Positions 37,294-47,163 of a DNA stretch of 64,000 nucleotides are shown piece after piece. The stretch comes from Pelagibacterales bacterium SAG-MED01 (GTDB lineage: Bacteria; Pseudomonadota; Alphaproteobacteria; Pelagibacterales; Pelagibacteraceae): NCBI GenBank assembly GCA_014654455.1, contig JACWCY010000004.1:42070-106069 (forward strand), given 5' to 3'. Numbering within the stretch: the first letter of the stretch is position 1; every line of letters starts with the position of its first letter. The notes beneath the pieces are model-generated. The model had not been told where the DNA came from, did no database searches, and saw only the letters and a list, made by a program, of their open reading frames with translations. The position numbers and the translations under genes are program-made.

Positions 37294-38319
37294 ATGAAAA
37301 AAGCAGTAATTTTATTTAATTTAGGGGGACCCGATAAATTGGAAAATGTTGAGCCATTTTTATTCAATCTTTTTAATGACCCTGCAATTTTGAATTTACC
37401 TACATTTTTGAGATACCCTTTGGCAAAATTAATTTCTAATAGAAGGGCCCCAACGGCAAAAAAAATATATAAAGAACTTGGTGGCTCTTCCCCCATTCTG
37501 AAATTAACAATTGAACAATCTAATGCATTAGAAAAAACACTTAATGAAAAAGATTACAAAAACGAATATAAATGTTTTATAGTTATGAGGTGCTGGCATC
37601 CAAGAGCCAATAAAGTAATAAACGAAGTAAAAGCCTATAGTCCAGAAGAGGTAATTTTATTACCTTTGTACCCTCAGTTTTCAGCAGCAACCTCTGGTTC
37701 TTCGATTAAGGAATGGAAAGATGTTTGTAAAAAAAATAAATATACAACAAAAACCTCAACAATATGTTGCTATCCTACAAATAGTCTTTTTATCAAAAGC
37801 CACGTAACAGAAATTAAAAAGAAAATTAAAAATCTAGAAAATTATAAATTAATTTTTTCTGCCCATGGTTTACCAGAAAAAAATATTAGAAAAGGCGATC
37901 CATATCAATGGCAGGTCGAACAATCTGTAAAAAGTATTATTCGAGACCTAGAAATTGTAAATCTTGATTGGATCTTAAGTTACCAGAGTAGAGTTGGACC
38001 CTTAAAATGGATTGGGCCCTCAACAGAAGATGTTATTATTAAGAACTCTAAGTTAGGTAAAAAAATAGTATTAGTACCAATAGCATTTGTTTCAGAACAT
38101 TCAGAAACCTTAGTGGAGCTCGATATAGAGTATAAAGAGTTAGCAGATAAAAATGGATGTATTGAGTATATAAGAATTCCAGCGTTAGGCACAAATCCAG
38201 ATTTTATCAATTCAATGTCTGAAATCGTTATCAATAAAGAAAAAAACAAGCTTTCTGAAAATTTATATCCACCAAAAAATCAGTGCCCAAACCAATTTAA
38301 AAAATGCCCTTGTTTATAA
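37294..38319 (+). CDS. hemH: Ferrochelatase
   Basis: 341 residues; inserts Fe2+ into protoporphyrin IX at the inner membrane. Motifs are AVILFNLGGPDKLENV, FNDPAIL, RCWHPRA, LLPLYPQFSAATSGS, IFSAHGLPEK with the metal-site His, QSRVGPLKWIGPSTED and PIAFVSEHSETLVELDIEY. The C-terminal tail has three Cys in CPNQFKKCPC; some alphaproteobacterial ferrochelatases carry a [2Fe-2S] cluster, so these may be ligands, though the spacing is not the animal one. Confidence 0.97.
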   Translation: MKKAVILFNLGGPDKLENVEPFLFNLFNDPAILNLPTFLRYPLAKLISNRRAPTAKKIYKELGGSSPILKLTIEQSNALEKTLNEKDYKNEYKCFIVMRCWHPRANKVINEVKAYSPEEVILLPLYPQFSAATSGSSIKEWKDVCKKNKYTTKTSTICCYPTNSLFIKSHVTEIKKKIKNLENYKLIFSAHGLPEKNIRKGDPYQWQVEQSVKSIIRDLEIVNLDWILSYQSRVGPLKWIGPSTEDVIIKNSKLGKKIVLVPIAFVSEHSETLVELDIEYKELADKNGCIEYIRIPALGTNPDFINSMSEIVINKEKNKLSENLYPPKNQCPNQFKKCPCL

Positions 38320-38320
38320 G

Positions 38321-38752
38321 ATGAATATTTATTTGTTATTTAAAAGCCTTCACTTGATTGCTGTTATTTCTTGGATGGCTGGTCTTTTATATCTGCCCAG
38401 AATATTTGTTTATCATTCAGAAAATAATAATGAAATTATTCAAACCGTTTTTAAAACAATGGAAAGAAAGTTGTTTTATTACATAATGACACCTGCAATG
38501 ATATTTAGTTGGTTATTTGGCCTGATATTGATTCACGAAATAGGCTTCCAAGAACTCACAAGTTTATGGCTTCAATTAAAACTAATTTTTGTAATATTGT
38601 TAACTGCTTACCATTTTTACCTTGGGTTTTTGCTTAATAAATTCAAACTTGATCAGAACGAAAAGACTTCAAAATTTTATCGTTATATTAATGAAATACC
38701 TACTTTGTTGTTAATTTTAGTAGTCTTTATAGTAGTTTTTAAGCCGATCTAA
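38321..38752 (+). CDS. hemJ: Protoporphyrinogen IX oxidase HemJ
   Basis: 143 residues with four membrane segments. The start YLLFKSLHLIAVISWMAGLLYLPRIFVYH has the conserved His of HemJ, and LIHEIGF, WLQLKLIFVILLTAYHFYLG carry further conserved His/Lys. HemJ oxidises protoporphyrinogen IX, completing the hemE-hemH-hemJ cluster. It starts one base after hemH. Confidence 0.93.
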   Translation: MNIYLLFKSLHLIAVISWMAGLLYLPRIFVYHSENNNEIIQTVFKTMERKLFYYIMTPAMIFSWLFGLILIHEIGFQELTSLWLQLKLIFVILLTAYHFYLGFLLNKFKLDQNEKTSKFYRYINEIPTLLLILVVFIVVFKPI

Positions 38753-38789
38753 GGTTGAATTATATTAAATATTATATATATTAAACCCG

Positions 38790-38807
38790 TTATTAAGTCC
38801 TTAATAA
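38790..38807. promoter_or_regulatory. Perfect 18-bp palindromic element upstream of rho
   Basis: TTATTAAG, two bases TC, CTTAATAA: perfect 8-bp arms, ending 9 bases before the rho ATG. A two-base loop is too tight for a good RNA hairpin, so binding of a dimeric protein to DNA is the likelier use. No known operator is recognised. Confidence 0.45.
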
Positions 38808-38816
38808 TTTTTAATC

Positions 38817-40085
38817 ATGAATATACAAGAACTAAAACTTAAATCATCCGAGCAACTTATAGCACAAGCGGAAGAGCTTGGCATAGAAAATGCTAGCACT
38901 TTAAGAAAGCAAGAAATTCTTTTTGCTATATTAAAAAAAGTTGCAGAAAAAGAAGAAATTACTGGAGCGGGTGTGTTACAGCTTTTACAAGATGGTTTTG
39001 GTTTTTTAAGGGCAATGGAATCAAATTATCTTCCAGGGCCTGATGATATTTATGTTAGCCCTAGCCAAATTAGAAAATTTGGTTTAAGAACTGGAGATAC
39101 TGTTGAGGGGCCAGTTAGAGCACCAAAAGAAGGCGAAAGATATTTTGCATTGCTTCAGGTAAGTAAAATTAATTTTGAAGAACCTGAAAAATCTAGACAT
39201 AAAATTGCGTTTGACAATTTAACTCCACTTTACCCAGACAAACAATTAGTCATGGAAGTTGAGTCAGCTAAACCAGATAAAAAACAGGATTTAACACCAA
39301 GGCTGATAGACCTTGTAAGTCCAATTGGAAAAGGTCAAAGATCAATTATTATCTCACCACCAAAAGCTGGTAAAACAATGATCCTTCAAAGTATAGCAAA
39401 CTCAATAGCAAAAAACTACCCAGAGTGTTACTTAATGGTATTATTGATTGATGAAAGACCAGAAGAAGTAACTGATATGCAAAGAACAGTAAAGGGAGAG
39501 GTTATAAGTTCTACTTTTGATGAACCTGCCCAGCGCCATGTGGCTGTTGCCGAAATGGTAATAGAAAAAGCAAAAAGATTAACTGAACATAAAAAAGATG
39601 TAGTCATCCTTCTAGACTCAATTACAAGGTTAGGTAGAGCTTACAACGCAGTGATACCAAGTTCAGGTAAGGTTTTAACAGGTGGTGTTGATGCCAATGC
39701 ACTTCAAAGACCCAAAAGATTTTTCGGTGCTGCAAGAAATATTGAAGAAGGTGGATCGTTAACAATTATATCTACCGCTCTGATTGACACTGGAAGTAGA
39801 ATGGATGAAGTAATTTTTGAAGAATTCAAAGGAACTGGAAATAGTGAAACTGTACTTGATAGAAAAATAGCTGACAAAAGAATTTACCCAGCAATTGATA
39901 TTACAAAATCAGGTACGAGAAGAGAAGAATTACTTTTTGATAAAAATGATTTGCAAAAAATGAACGTACTAAGAAGAATAATTGCTCCAATGGGAACAAT
40001 GGATGCTATTGAATTTATAAGCTCAAAACTTAAAGACACAAAAAATAATGCTGAGTTCTTTAATTCAATGAATAAACCAGCTTAA
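38817..40085 (+). CDS. rho: Transcription termination factor Rho
   Basis: 422 residues, hexameric RNA-dependent ATPase. The N-terminal SAP-like helix ([21 protein letters not shown]), the RNA-binding [35 protein letters not shown], Walker [10 protein letters not shown] near 181-188, [16 protein letters not shown], the Q-loop [28 protein letters not shown] and the end FNSMN are all normal. With few intrinsic terminators in the window, Rho is likely to carry much of the termination load. Confidence 0.98.
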   Translation: MNIQELKLKSSEQLIAQAEELGIENASTLRKQEILFAILKKVAEKEEITGAGVLQLLQDGFGFLRAMESNYLPGPDDIYVSPSQIRKFGLRTGDTVEGPVRAPKEGERYFALLQVSKINFEEPEKSRHKIAFDNLTPLYPDKQLVMEVESAKPDKKQDLTPRLIDLVSPIGKGQRSIIISPPKAGKTMILQSIANSIAKNYPECYLMVLLIDERPEEVTDMQRTVKGEVISSTFDEPAQRHVAVAEMVIEKAKRLTEHKKDVVILLDSITRLGRAYNAVIPSSGKVLTGGVDANALQRPKRFFGAARNIEEGGSLTIISTALIDTGSRMDEVIFEEFKGTGNSETVLDRKIADKRIYPAIDITKSGTRREELLFDKNDLQKMNVLRRIIAPMGTMDAIEFISSKLKDTKNNAEFFNSMNKPA

Positions 40086-40127
40086 TTAAGTTTTTCCATA
40101 TCTAATAATTGAAGCTATAATCTTGTT

Positions 40128-41459
40128 ATGACTATTTACGCTTTATCTACTGGTCCAGGAATATCTGGGGTGGCAATTATAAGAATTTCAGGTGAGGAGA
40201 CCTCTGAAATTATCAAATGTCTTACTAACAAGAAAATTCCAAAGCCAAGAATGGCTACTTTAAGAAAAATAAACAATATCAACACTTCTGAGCTTATTGA
40301 TGAAGGGATAATTATCTGGTTTCCTGGCCCTGAGAGCTATACAGGAGAAGATATGGCAGAAATTCACATACATGGTAGCAAAGCAGTAATTTTGGCAGTT
40401 CAAAGTGAGATATCTAAGATCAAAAATTGTCGATTAGCAGAACCAGGTGAGTTTACAAAACTTGCTTTTCAAAATGGTAAGATTAATTTATTAAAAGCAG
40501 AAAGTATAGCTGATCTAATATCGTCTGAAACTGAAATTCAAAGATTACAAGCAGTAAAGATAATGAAAGGTAAGTCTTCAGCAAAATTTAATCAATTAAG
40601 AGAAAAATTACTAAAAATTTTATCATTTGTGGAAGCCCAAATAGATTTTCCTGAAGAAGACTTACCAGATGAAAATTTAAACAAAATAAAAAAAGATTCT
40701 TCAGAAGTTATTAACGAAATTAAAAAGATATTAGATGATCAAAAGGTTGGTGAAATTATTCGCGAAGGATTTAAAATTGCAATTGTAGGCCCAACTAATG
40801 CAGGAAAGTCTAGTTTAATAAATAATTTATCAAATCGAGAAGTTGCTATAGTTTCTGAGATAGCAGGGACAACAAGGGATGTTATCGAAACTCACTTAAA
40901 TATAGACGGTTACCCAGTTGTTATTTCCGATACAGCAGGTATTAGAGATTCAAAAGATGAAATTGAAAAAAAAGGGATCAAATTATCGCTTAAGAAAGCT
41001 GAAAATGCCGATTTAAAGCTAGTAGTAGTTGATGCTAAAAGTATTGATTTAAGCGGTTTTTTGAATGATTTGTTAAAAAATAACGCTATATTAGTTGTAA
41101 ATAAATCAGATCTTTTAGATGAAGAATTAGATCCAAAGGTTTCTAAATTTGAACATGTTCAAATTTCGATAAAAGATAATTTAAATATAGATAAATTAAT
41201 TTCAAAAATAAAAATAAATCTAAAAAAAAAATTTATCACTGAAGAAGATATCTTAATTACCAGGGAAAGACATAGACAACATTTGATACATTGTGTCGAT
41301 CACCTAAAAAATTTTTCTGACAAAAATAGCAAAAAAGATTTTGATAAGGCTGCAGAAGATTTGCGCTTGGCTACAAGGCATTTAGGTATGATCGTTGGAA
41401 AAGTTGATGTAGAAGAGATATTAGGCAGTATTTTCAACGATTTTTGTATCGGGAAATAA
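40128..41459 (+). CDS. mnmE: tRNA uridine-5-carboxymethylaminomethyl modification GTPase MnmE
   Basis: 443 residues. N-terminal folate-binding domain (IYALSTGPGISGVAIIRISG), helical domain, inserted G domain with GPTNAGKSSLINNL near 220-233 and SEIAGTTRDVIE, DTAGIRD, and the C-terminal CIGK that binds the one-carbon unit. It works with MnmG on wobble U34. It sits 114 bases before mnmG. Confidence 0.97.
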   Translation: MTIYALSTGPGISGVAIIRISGEETSEIIKCLTNKKIPKPRMATLRKINNINTSELIDEGIIIWFPGPESYTGEDMAEIHIHGSKAVILAVQSEISKIKNCRLAEPGEFTKLAFQNGKINLLKAESIADLISSETEIQRLQAVKIMKGKSSAKFNQLREKLLKILSFVEAQIDFPEEDLPDENLNKIKKDSSEVINEIKKILDDQKVGEIIREGFKIAIVGPTNAGKSSLINNLSNREVAIVSEIAGTTRDVIETHLNIDGYPVVISDTAGIRDSKDEIEKKGIKLSLKKAENADLKLVVVDAKSIDLSGFLNDLLKNNAILVVNKSDLLDEELDPKVSKFEHVQISIKDNLNIDKLISKIKINLKKKFITEEDILITRERHRQHLIHCVDHLKNFSDKNSKKDFDKAAEDLRLATRHLGMIVGKVDVEEILGSIFNDFCIGK

Positions 41460-41573
41460 TAGCGATTTTCCTGGATTTTTTAACCATTTTTTACAGTTTT
41501 CGTTGATAAATAACACTTATTTAAGAAAAAACTCAAATCTTGTAAATATTTGAAACGAATATAAATTCACACC

Positions 41574-43445
41574 ATGAAAAAAGATTTATCATTTGATGTA
41601 GTGGTAATAGGTGGAGGTCACGCTGGGTGTGAAGCTGCGGCAGCATCAGCAAGGCTAGGTGTTAACACAGCCCTATTTACTCATAATCAAAATACGATTG
41701 GAGAAATGTCCTGTAATCCAGCTATTGGAGGTTTAGGCAAAGGCCACTTGGTAAGAGAAATTGATGCTTTAGATGGACTCATGGGGGAAGTAGCAGATAA
41801 GTCTGGAATACAATTTAGATTACTAAATAGAAGTAGAGGTCCAGCAGTAAGAGGACCAAGAACTCAATCCGATAGATCATTATATCGTAAATTTATGCAG
41901 GAAAAACTTGTAAACTATTGTAATTTAAGCATTTTTTCAGATCCTGTAATAAAGTTTATTTTTAAGAATAACTCAATAAGTGGATTTATCACATTACATG
42001 GTAAGAAAGTTAGTTGTAACAAGTTAATCTTAACAACTGGCACATTTTTAAATGGATTGATACATATTGGTAATAAGCAAACTCCTGCAGGTCGATTTAA
42101 CGAGAAGCCAAGCACAGGTTTAAGTGAACAGTTACAAAATCACAAATTTAAAATTGGAAGGTTGAAGACAGGTACACCTCCTAGATTAGACTCTAGATCT
42201 ATTAACTTTGAAAACTTAGAAAAACAATTTGCAGATGATGATCCATATTTTTTTTCTTTCATGACTAAAAAAAATTTAAATAAACAAGTGTCGTGTTCAA
42301 TGACCTATACTAATAAAAAAGTTCATAAAATAATTGAACAAAATTTATCTAAAAGTGCAATGTATTCGGGTAACATACAAGGTGTTGGTCCTAGGTATTG
42401 TCCCTCAATAGAAGATAAAATAGTAAAGTTTGCTGATAAGACTAGACATCAAATATTTTTAGAGCCTGAGGGCCTAAATGATCATACCATTTACCCAAAT
42501 GGTATATCTACTTCTCTACCTGAGGTAGTACAGCATGAAATACTTAATAATATCAATGGTTTAGAAAATGTAAAAATTATTAGGCATGGTTATGCTATAG
42601 AATATGACTATGTAGATCCTAGAGAACTTTTTTTAACTTTAGAGACCAAAAAAATTAGAAATTTATATCTAGCAGGTCAAATAAATGGCACAACGGGATA
42701 TGAGGAGGCTGCTGCTCAAGGTCTTATAGCAGGCATCAATGCCGCTCTGTCTTTGAAAAATATGGAGCCTTTTATTTTGGACAGATCAGATGCTTATATT
42801 GGAGTAATGATTGATGATTTAGTAACAAAAGGAGTTGCTGAGCCTTATAGAATGTTTACATCTAGGGCTGAGTACAGATTAAGTCTTAGATCAGATAATG
42901 CAGACTTGAGGCTTACTCATAAAGGAATTAAAATTGGATTAATATCGGATAATAGAAGAGTGATATTCAACGATAAATTCGAAAAACTGAGTAAAATATC
43001 ACTGCAAATGTCTAATTTAAATATTTCTCCCTCTAAAGCTGATAAATTTGGAATAAAAATTTCAAAAGATGGTGTTTATAGATCTGCAGATGAGATATTA
43101 ACACAAAAAGGGGTGGATATGAAAAAAATAAGGGATATTTGGCCAGAAATTTTGGATCATGGTATTGAAATTGATGAACAGATAGAGATAAACTCTCATT
43201 ATAGAGGATACCTAAAAAAACAAAAGTCAGATATTATAGCGTTTAAAAGGGACGAGAATCTACTAATACCACATAATATTGATTATGATCAGTTTTCAGG
43301 TTTATCTAATGAGGTAAAAGACAAATTTAAGGAAATAAGACCTAAAACTATGGGTCAAGCACTGAGAATAGACGGAATTACCCCTGCAGCTGTATATATT
43401 TTGTTGTCACACCTTAAAAGAAAGTCTATTAAGCATATAGCTTAA
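41574..43445 (+). CDS. mnmG: tRNA uridine-5-carboxymethylaminomethyl modification enzyme MnmG
   Basis: 623 residues, FAD and NADH binding. [21 protein letters not shown] (residues 9-29), [70 protein letters not shown] and [10 protein letters not shown] define the family. MnmE partner. It overlaps rsmG by one base. The 114-bp gap before it holds no ORF; I see no firm promoter in it. Confidence 0.97.
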   Translation: MKKDLSFDVVVIGGGHAGCEAAAASARLGVNTALFTHNQNTIGEMSCNPAIGGLGKGHLVREIDALDGLMGEVADKSGIQFRLLNRSRGPAVRGPRTQSDRSLYRKFMQEKLVNYCNLSIFSDPVIKFIFKNNSISGFITLHGKKVSCNKLILTTGTFLNGLIHIGNKQTPAGRFNEKPSTGLSEQLQNHKFKIGRLKTGTPPRLDSRSINFENLEKQFADDDPYFFSFMTKKNLNKQVSCSMTYTNKKVHKIIEQNLSKSAMYSGNIQGVGPRYCPSIEDKIVKFADKTRHQIFLEPEGLNDHTIYPNGISTSLPEVVQHEILNNINGLENVKIIRHGYAIEYDYVDPRELFLTLETKKIRNLYLAGQINGTTGYEEAAAQGLIAGINAALSLKNMEPFILDRSDAYIGVMIDDLVTKGVAEPYRMFTSRAEYRLSLRSDNADLRLTHKGIKIGLISDNRRVIFNDKFEKLSKISLQMSNLNISPSKADKFGIKISKDGVYRSADEILTQKGVDMKKIRDIWPEILDHGIEIDEQIEINSHYRGYLKKQKSDIIAFKRDENLLIPHNIDYDQFSGLSNEVKDKFKEIRPKTMGQALRIDGITPAAVYILLSHLKRKSIKHIA

Positions 43446-44092
43446 TGGATAATGTATTTTTAAATTCTTACTCTAAAATTTCTGAATTGGATGTTTCACG
43501 TGAAACTTGTAATGAACTTGAAAACTTAATTTTGATGATACAAGAAAAAAATAAAGAAATTAATATTATAAGTAAAAAAAACTGTGATAAATGGGCTATA
43601 AGAGAGCGTCATATAATAGATTCGGCTCAAATAATTGATTTTGTTGATTTAAATTACAATACAACCTCAGATTTAGGTACAGGAGGTGGCATGCCTGGTT
43701 TGATTGTAGCAATTGTGATGAAAAAAAGAAAAAATAGCATGAAAGTCAATCTCTACGAAAAAAGCTATCATAAGTGCATCTTTTTAAAAGAAGTTTCAAA
43801 AAAGTTGAATTTGAACACAGAGGTAATTCACAAAGATATTTTTACAGTTAAAAATATTGAAACAGGAACAATTATGTCTAGGGCTTTTAAACCAATGCCA
43901 GTAATTCTTAATTTAGTTAATGAAAATTTTAAAAAATACAAAAATATAATTTTTTTTATGGGAAATAGTGGAAGAAAAACTTTAAATGATGTGCTTCAAG
44001 AATGGGATTTAGATTATGAAGAAAAAAAAAGTCTAACTAATGAAGACTCATTTATATTAAATGTAAAAAAAATTAAAAAAAAAATATCATGA
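43445..44092 (+). CDS. rsmG: 16S rRNA (guanine527-N7)-methyltransferase RsmG
   Basis: 215 residues. The N-terminal DVSRETCNELENLILMIQEKNKEINIISKK and the SAM motif TSDLGTGGGMPGLIVAIV, then YEKSYHKCIFLKEVSKKL and SRAFKPM, are typical. The codons for DVSRET contain the parS site. It methylates G527 in 16S rRNA. It overlaps both mnmG (1 base) and parA (4 bases). Confidence 0.96.
   Translation: MDNVFLNSYSKISELDVSRETCNELENLILMIQEKNKEINIISKKNCDKWAIRERHIIDSAQIIDFVDLNYNTTSDLGTGGGMPGLIVAIVMKKRKNSMKVNLYEKSYHKCIFLKEVSKKLNLNTEVIHKDIFTVKNIETGTIMSRAFKPMPVILNLVNENFKKYKNIIFFMGNSGRKTLNDVLQEWDLDYEEKKSLTNEDSFILNVKKIKKKIS
43492..43507. promoter_or_regulatory. parS centromere-like site inside rsmG
   Basis: TGTTTCACGTGAAACT matches the parS palindrome TGTTTCACGTGAAACA at 15 of 16 positions. 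It lies within rsmG, about 580 bases before parA. ParB would load here and spread; ParA would then separate the origins. I saw no second copy in the window. Confidence 0.92.
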
Positions 44093-44883
44093 AAGTAATT
44101 TCAATAATAAATCAAAAGGGTGGGGTAGGAAAAACAACAACAGTAATCAATCTAGCATCAGCATTATCTCAACAGGGTAAAAAAATTTTAGTTATTGATT
44201 TAGATCCCCAGGGTAATGCTACCACAGGATTAGGATTATCAAATACAGAACAATCAAATCAAACTATATATGGAATTTTAAATGGGACTATGTTGATTTC
44301 TGATGTTATTAGGAAAACAAAATTCCAGAATTTAGATTTAATAACTTCTAACGTAGATTTATCTGGATTAGAGGTTGAAACTGCTGGTGATAGTGACAGA
44401 GCCTTTATATTGAAGACTAAATTAACCGCTTATTTAAAGGATTCTGGAGCATTATATGATTATATTCTAATAGACTGTCCTCCATCGCTTAGTTTATTGA
44501 CTGTTATGGCTTTAGTATCATCTAATTCATTATTAGTCCCTCTTCAAACTGAATTTTTTGCTTTAGAGGGATTAACTCAACTGATGAAAACTATTGAAAG
44601 AGTAAAAGTTAATTTAAATCCTGATCTAGAGATACAAGGGATACTTTTAACAATGTACGATAGGAGAAATAAATTATCATCACAAGTTGAACAAGAAGCA
44701 AGAGATTATTTTAAAGAAAAAGTTTATCAAACTGTCATACCAAGAAATGTAAGATTATCAGAAGCACCATCACACGGTGTACCTGTTTTGATTTATGATA
44801 AAAGTTGCCCAGGAAGTAAATCTTATTACAATTTTACTGATGAATTTATCAGTCAAGAAAATTCGATAGGGAGTGCAGCGTAA
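44089..44883 (+). CDS. parA: Chromosome partitioning ATPase ParA
   Basis: 264 residues, deviant Walker A KGGVGKTT at 10-17 with both signature Lys, DLDPQGNATTGLG, and IDCPPSLSLLTVMAL for Walker B. No N-terminal HTH, so it is the chromosomal (Soj-like) type. It overlaps rsmG by 4 bases and parB by one. Confidence 0.97.
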   Translation: MKVISIINQKGGVGKTTTVINLASALSQQGKKILVIDLDPQGNATTGLGLSNTEQSNQTIYGILNGTMLISDVIRKTKFQNLDLITSNVDLSGLEVETAGDSDRAFILKTKLTAYLKDSGALYDYILIDCPPSLSLLTVMALVSSNSLLVPLQTEFFALEGLTQLMKTIERVKVNLNPDLEIQGILLTMYDRRNKLSSQVEQEARDYFKEKVYQTVIPRNVRLSEAPSHGVPVLIYDKSCPGSKSYYNFTDEFISQENSIGSAA

Positions 44884-45728
44884 TGAATTCCAAAATTAAA
44901 AAGGGTTTGGGCAGAGGTTTGTCTTCATTAATTGGAGAAACTAAAGTTGAAAATACATCAAATAAATTATCTATAGGGGAGATAATACCAAATAAACATC
45001 AACCAAGAAAAAATTTTGACGAAGAAATTTTAAAAGATTTAACAAATTCAATTAAAGAACGAGGCGTTATTCAACCAATCATAGTAAGAAAATCGAATTC
45101 TGAAAATAATAAGTATGAAATTATTGCAGGTGAGAGAAGATGGCTTGCTGCCAGAAAAGCTGGTTTACATGATATACCTGTTGTTATCACTGAGGCTGAC
45201 GATTTAAAATCATTAGAATTTGCTATTGTTGAAAATGTACAACGACATGACTTAAATCCTTTGGAAGAAGCTCAAGGTTATAAGAGATTAATAGATGAAT
45301 TCTCATATGATCAGGATAAAGTTTCTCGTTTTATTGGGAAAAGTAGAAGCTATATTACCAACTCTTTAAGATTACTTAATTTGCCTATTGAGGTTTTAAA
45401 ACTTGTAGAGGAAAAAAAAATAAGTGCTGGTCATGCAAAAATTTTAGTTGGTTTAGAAAATGCCCTATTTATTGCTACAAAAATTATTGATAAAAAGTTA
45501 TCTGTAAGGCAAACGGAAAATTTTGTTAAAATTTTTAAAAAGAAAAAATTTTCACCAAGTTTGTCTAAAGATCCAAATATTAAAGATCTTGAAGAGAGTG
45601 TTATTGATAAAATTGGATTAAATGTAATTATTAAAAATAAAAAAAATAATAAAGGAACTATTACTTTTTCCTATAAAGACATCGATCAATTAAATAAAAT
45701 CATAGATATTATTAAACTTAATTATTAG
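44883..45728 (+). CDS. parB: Chromosome partitioning protein ParB
   Basis: 281 residues. The start KIKKGLGRGLSSLIGE is the ParA-contact peptide; the CTP-binding fold has IIPNKHQPRKNFDEE and the box GERRWLAARKAG near residue 83; the HTH that reads parS covers about 150-180 (RFIGKSRSYITNSLRLLNLP). The C-terminal dimer domain is Lys-rich. The 3' end overlaps convergent holA by 11 bases. Confidence 0.97.
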   Translation: MNSKIKKGLGRGLSSLIGETKVENTSNKLSIGEIIPNKHQPRKNFDEEILKDLTNSIKERGVIQPIIVRKSNSENNKYEIIAGERRWLAARKAGLHDIPVVITEADDLKSLEFAIVENVQRHDLNPLEEAQGYKRLIDEFSYDQDKVSRFIGKSRSYITNSLRLLNLPIEVLKLVEEKKISAGHAKILVGLENALFIATKIIDKKLSVRQTENFVKIFKKKKFSPSLSKDPNIKDLEESVIDKIGLNVIIKNKKNNKGTITFSYKDIDQLNKIIDIIKLNY

Positions 45729-46713
45729 TACCTATAGCTTGTTCGAGTATAAAATTAGTAATTATATTTATAGAAACTATTGGTCTTTTTTTTATCAATA
45801 ATTCTATCTCATTTGCTTTAATAATTAATTTCTTAACATCCTCATAATTCCAAATTTTTATTTGTTTCTTTATTACATCTTTGTCTTTCCAAAATATTGG
45901 TGGCTTGTAAGAGGAAATTGCTTTTTCAATATTTTTGGTATTTTTAGCTTCAATTTGAATTTTAAGAAGTCTTTTCAATTTAGATAAATAAACCCTAATA
46001 ATTAATATACATTCATCAGTATCAAAATTATTTTCATTAAAAATTTTTGATGTTTTTTTTTTATTTCGCACCAAAGAGCTGTCTACTAATTCTGAGATAC
46101 TAAAATTTTCTGCTAAATTTGTTAACTTTAATATTTCACTTATTTCAATTTTTTTTTTGTTTTTAGAATAAAATTCAATTTTTTCCAGTTCATTATTTAA
46201 GTTTAATCTATCTCCTTTTGCCCTCTCAATTAATAAATTAATATTTTCTTGTGACATATTTATTTGTTTTTTTTTAAAAAAATTTTCTGCAATTAAATTT
46301 AATGTTTGGTGATTATCTTCATAAAATGGAATACAAACTGTATCAGAATTTTTTTCAAAAAAGTTTCTAATTTTTGATTTTTTTTCGAGTACATTTGATT
46401 TGAGTATGATTGTGATATCTTTTATTTTTTTTTCTATAATTTCATCTATTATTTTAAATATCTTATCAGTTGCTCTTGAAATAATTATTAATTTCTCATT
46501 TTCAAAAAACGATTTATTCAAGATGTCTTCTTTAAATTTTTCTGGCTCTTTTAATATATCGGCTTCATCAAAATTATAAATGTTCTTTGAAAAAATTGGT
46601 TTTAGATTTTTGTTAATTGTTTCTTCAATAAAACCTTTGTTATTTCCATATAATAAGAAAAAATTTGTTTGGTTTAATTTTTTTTTATTTAATTCAAAAG
46701 ATTTGATGATCAT
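45718..46713 (-). CDS. holA: DNA polymerase III delta subunit
   Basis: 331 residues; the clamp-loader subunit that opens the beta clamp. Sequence conservation is low, but NFFLLYGNNKGFIEETIN, a beta/alpha N-terminal domain and the C-terminal helical region (AENFSISELVDSSLVRNKKKTSKIFNEN) fit. Its place between parB and lptE matches other alphaproteobacteria. It abuts lptE. Confidence 0.88.
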   Translation of the reverse strand: MIIKSFELNKKKLNQTNFFLLYGNNKGFIEETINKNLKPIFSKNIYNFDEADILKEPEKFKEDILNKSFFENEKLIIISRATDKIFKIIDEIIEKKIKDITIILKSNVLEKKSKIRNFFEKNSDTVCIPFYEDNHQTLNLIAENFFKKKQINMSQENINLLIERAKGDRLNLNNELEKIEFYSKNKKKIEISEILKLTNLAENFSISELVDSSLVRNKKKTSKIFNENNFDTDECILIIRVYLSKLKRLLKIQIEAKNTKNIEKAISSYKPPIFWKDKDVIKKQIKIWNYEDVKKLIIKANEIELLIKKRPIVSINIITNFILEQAIGTNN

Positions 46714-47163
46714 TTAAAGGTTTAAATATATGGTTAATTCTTCAATTATCTCATTAACAAGACTGATTTCAATTTCCTTTTGATATTCAGCTAAGTCAAA
46801 TTTATTATCTTTTTTATTGTATGAAAAATCTTTTACAAATGATTTTTCTTTAAGTACTTTATTTTCATTTTTTATTATAACATTTAGTCGAATAATTGTT
46901 CTGTAAGAGGAAACTTGACCCTTAGAGTCTTTTGAAGTTTTATTAATTTCTTTGACGCTTGTGATTTTTATTTCATTTAAAGATTGATTGTTACTATCTT
47001 CTTTTAAATTTAAAAAGGATTTAATTCTTTTGTTAATTTTTTTGTCACCTAATAATTCAATTTCTTCAAATATATGATTATTTGAGTTTTTGGCTTTATA
47101 AATGGGTTGATAACCATTACAGGCTGCCATTAAACAAAAAATTACAATCAGAAGTTTTCTCAT
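46714..47163 (-). CDS. lptE: LPS-assembly lipoprotein LptE
   Basis: 149 residues with a lipoprotein signal (KLLIVIFCLMAAC, lipobox Cys 15) followed by GYQPIY, the usual LptE beginning. The rest is an alpha/beta domain with repeated NEIKIT and YRTIIRLNVII strands. LptE plugs LptD at the outer membrane. The leuS-lptE-holA order supports it. It overlaps leuS by one base. Confidence 0.87.
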   Translation of the reverse strand: MRKLLIVIFCLMAACNGYQPIYKAKNSNNHIFEEIELLGDKKINKRIKSFLNLKEDSNNQSLNEIKITSVKEINKTSKDSKGQVSSYRTIIRLNVIIKNENKVLKEKSFVKDFSYNKKDNKFDLAEYQKEIEISLVNEIIEELTIYLNL

